Below, in pieces: positions 62,115 through 64,000 of a stretch of DNA of 64,000 bases (position 1 is its first letter; each line of letters begins with the position of its first letter). Below the pieces are notes generated by a model. That model made no database searches and had not been told where the DNA came from. It saw nothing but the letters and a program-made list of their open reading frames with translations. The translations under genes were made by a program, and so were the position numbers. This DNA comes from Pseudomonas silesiensis (GTDB taxonomy: Bacteria; Pseudomonadota; Gammaproteobacteria; Pseudomonadales; Pseudomonadaceae), in NCBI RefSeq assembly GCF_001661075.1, contig NZ_CP014870.1, forward strand, positions 4,484,501-4,548,500, in the 5' to 3' direction.

Positions 62115-64000
62115 ATGCTGACGCCCCTGATCGACCTGCAGGACATCCGCAAAGCCTACGGCGGTGGCGATTCACCTGAAGTTCACGTCTTGCGTGGCAT
62201 CGACCTGTCTATCCATGCCGGGGAATTCGTGGCGATCGTCGGCGCGTCCGGCTCCGGCAAGTCGACGCTGATGAACATCCTCGGTTGCCTCGACCGCCCC
62301 ACGTCGGGCGAATACCGCTTTGCCGGGGAAAACGTCGCCGCCCTCGACAGCGACGAACTGGCCTGGCTGCGCCGCGAAGCCTTCGGCTTTGTGTTCCAGG
62401 GTTATCACCTGATTCCCTCCGGCTCGGCCCAGGAAAACGTCGAGATGCCGGCGATCTATGCCGGCACCCCGGCGGCGGAACGCCACGCCCGCGCCGCCGC
62501 CCTGCTCGACCGCCTCGGGCTCGCCTCGCGCACCGGCAACCGCCCGCATCAACTCTCCGGCGGCCAGCAACAACGGGTGTCCATCGCCCGCGCCTTGATG
62601 AATGGCGGCCATATCATCCTCGCCGACGAACCCACCGGCGCCCTCGACAGCCATAGCGGCGCCGAGGTCATGACCCTGCTCGACGAACTGGCGAGCCAGG
62701 GCCATGTGGTGATTCTCATCACCCACGACCGCGAGGTGGCGGCCCGGGCCAAACGCATCATCGAGATTCGCGACGGGCTGATCATCAGCGACAGCGCCCG
62801 CGATAACCCCGCCGTACAAACCTCGGCCAACCCCGGTGCGTTGCAAGCAGTGGATTTGCGCAAGCGTCTGAGCGAGGGGGCCGAAGCCACCGGTGCCTGG
62901 AAAGGCGAACTGGTGGACGCGGTGCAGGCGGCCTGGCGGGTGATGTGGATCAACCGCTTTCGCACGGCGCTGACGCTGCTCGGGATCATCATCGGCGTCG
63001 CGTCGGTGGTGGTGATGCTGGCTGTCGGTGAAGGCAGCAAGCGCCAGGTCATGGCGCAGATGGGCGCGTTCGGCTCCAACATCATTTATCTGAGCGGCTC
63101 GTCACCGAACCCGCGAACGCCATTGGGCATCGTCACCCTGGACGACGTCGCCGCAGTGGGCAGCCTGCCGCAGGTGACACGGATCATGCCGGTCAACGGC
63201 CAGGAAGCCGGGGTGCGCTTCGGCAACCTCGACCACTTGAGTTACGTCGGCGGCAACGACACCAACTTCCCGGCGATCTTCAACTGGCCGGTGGTGGAAG
63301 GCAGCTATTTCACCCAGGAAGACGAACGCAACGCCGCAGCGGTCGCCGTGATCGGGCACAAGGTCCGGACCAAGCTGCTCAAGGATGTGGCGAACCCGAT
63401 CGGCCAGTACATCCTGATCGAAAACGTGCCGTTCCAGGTGGTCGGCGTGCTCGCCGAAAAAGGCGCCAGCTCCGGTGATTCCGATAGCGACGACCGCATC
63501 GCCATTCCCTACTCCGCCGCCAGTGTGCGGCTGTTCGGCACCTACAACCCGGAATACGTCGCCGTCGCCGCTGCCGACGCGCGCAAGGTCAAGGAGACGG
63601 AACACGCCATTGAGCAATTGATGCTGCACCTGCACAACGGCAAGAAGGATTTCGAGCTGACCAACAATGCGGCGATGATCCAGGCCGAAGCGCGCACGCA
63701 AAATACCCTGTCCTTGATGCTCGGCTCGATTGCCGCGATATCCCTGCTGGTGGGGGGCATCGGGGTGATGAACATCATGCTGATGACCGTGCGCGAACGC
63801 ACCCGCGAGATCGGCATTCGCATGGCCACCGGCGCCCGCCAGCGTGACATCCTGCGCCAGTTCCTCACCGAAGCGGTGATGCTCTCGGTGGTCGGCGGCC
63901 TCGCCGGGATTGCCCTGGCGCTGATCGTCGGCGGCGTGCTGATCCTCAGCGAAGTCGCGGTCGCGTTCTCCTTGATAGCGGTGCTCGGCGCCTTCGGCTG
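62115..64000 (+). CDS. pvdT: Pyoverdine export ABC permease/ATPase PvdT (MacB-like), partial at 3' end
   Basis: The first 628 residues of a MacB-type protein (PAO1: 663). The ATPase domain (about 1-225) has Walker [10 protein letters not shown], the signature LSGGQQQR, Walker [12 protein letters not shown] and the switch His in LITHDR. TM1 follows at about 290-310 ([21 protein letters not shown]), then the periplasmic MacB domain. [32 protein letters not shown] is the MacB/FtsX coupling motif. The window ends within the last helices. opmQ should follow beyond it. Confidence 0.92.
   Translation, partial: MLTPLIDLQDIRKAYGGGDSPEVHVLRGIDLSIHAGEFVAIVGASGSGKSTLMNILGCLDRPTSGEYRFAGENVAALDSDELAWLRREAFGFVFQGYHLIPSGSAQENVEMPAIYAGTPAAERHARAAALLDRLGLASRTGNRPHQLSGGQQQRVSIARALMNGGHIILADEPTGALDSHSGAEVMTLLDELASQGHVVILITHDREVAARAKRIIEIRDGLIISDSARDNPAVQTSANPGALQAVDLRKRLSEGAEATGAWKGELVDAVQAAWRVMWINRFRTALTLLGIIIGVASVVVMLAVGEGSKRQVMAQMGAFGSNIIYLSGSSPNPRTPLGIVTLDDVAAVGSLPQVTRIMPVNGQEAGVRFGNLDHLSYVGGNDTNFPAIFNWPVVEGSYFTQEDERNAAAVAVIGHKVRTKLLKDVANPIGQYILIENVPFQVVGVLAEKGASSGDSDSDDRIAIPYSAASVRLFGTYNPEYVAVAAADARKVKETEHAIEQLMLHLHNGKKDFELTNNAAMIQAEARTQNTLSLMLGSIAAISLLVGGIGVMNIMLMTVRERTREIGIRMATGARQRDILRQFLTEAVMLSVVGGLAGIALALIVGGVLILSEVAVAFSLIAVLGAFG

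Overview
The window is a 64 kb piece of a GC-rich Pseudomonas chromosome, most likely from the P. fluorescens group. The evidence is the pyoverdine locus order (pvdA, fpvI, pvdR, pvdT), the PepSY/BqsRS (CarRS) locus next to a CtpM-like chemoreceptor and an antiporter, a Pseudomonas-type metallothionein, and at least 14 REP/BIME palindromes of the two forms CTGTAGGAGC and CTGTGGGAGC that fill most intergenic gaps. No rRNA, tRNA, CRISPR array or prophage was seen.

Layout. 0-12 kb holds housekeeping and stress genes: the start of tamA, a GNAT, xthA, a CBS protein, two glutathione transferases, a DUF1615 lipoprotein, an FAD monooxygenase, a histidine-phosphatase-like protein, the selenium pair selD-selU, two small proteins and a metallothionein. 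12-22.5 kb holds transport and sensing genes: a pair of half-size DMT proteins with a divergent LysR, a Na+/H+ antiporter-family protein, a dCache chemoreceptor, the PepSY-PepSY-bqsR-bqsS operon, queD and an alpha/beta hydrolase with an Asp nucleophile. 22.5-28 kb holds codBA behind a sigma-54 promoter, an unusual DapF-like protein and an MFS transporter. 28-32.5 kb is a fecIRA ferric-citrate-type uptake locus. 32.6-39.4 kb is a two-partner secretion operon (tpsB-tpsA) with a GGA-rich leader. 39.4-44.2 kb has a Bcr-type MFS, a divergent AraC regulator and an emrAB efflux pair behind a perfect palindromic operator.

44.2-50.3 kb is the accessory patch. A visibly AT-richer DUF3857/transglutaminase-like gene sits between the 3' end of emrB and a degenerate second copy of that end. 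It is followed by an AhpD-like gene, an internally deleted fecI/fecR relic with its own Fur-like box, an MscS channel with a cyclic-nucleotide-binding domain, and an IS481-like element inserted in one arm of a REP pair. 50.3-58.4 kb has ycaC, a pirin with a divergent LysR, dkgB, and a BvgAS/EvgAS-type phosphorelay whose first gene encodes a receiver without its phospho-acceptor Asp. 58.6-64 kb is pyoverdine: pvdA, fpvI and the pvdR-pvdT exporter, with two exact PvdS (iron-starvation) boxes.

Iron is the theme that links fecIRA, the fecI/fecR relic, the pyoverdine genes and possibly BqsRS. The items most worth following are the duplicated emrB end around the DUF3857 gene, the Ser/Ser DapF-like protein, the emrAB operator, the tps leader, the pseudo-receiver, and the CodA substitution next to its metal ligand.
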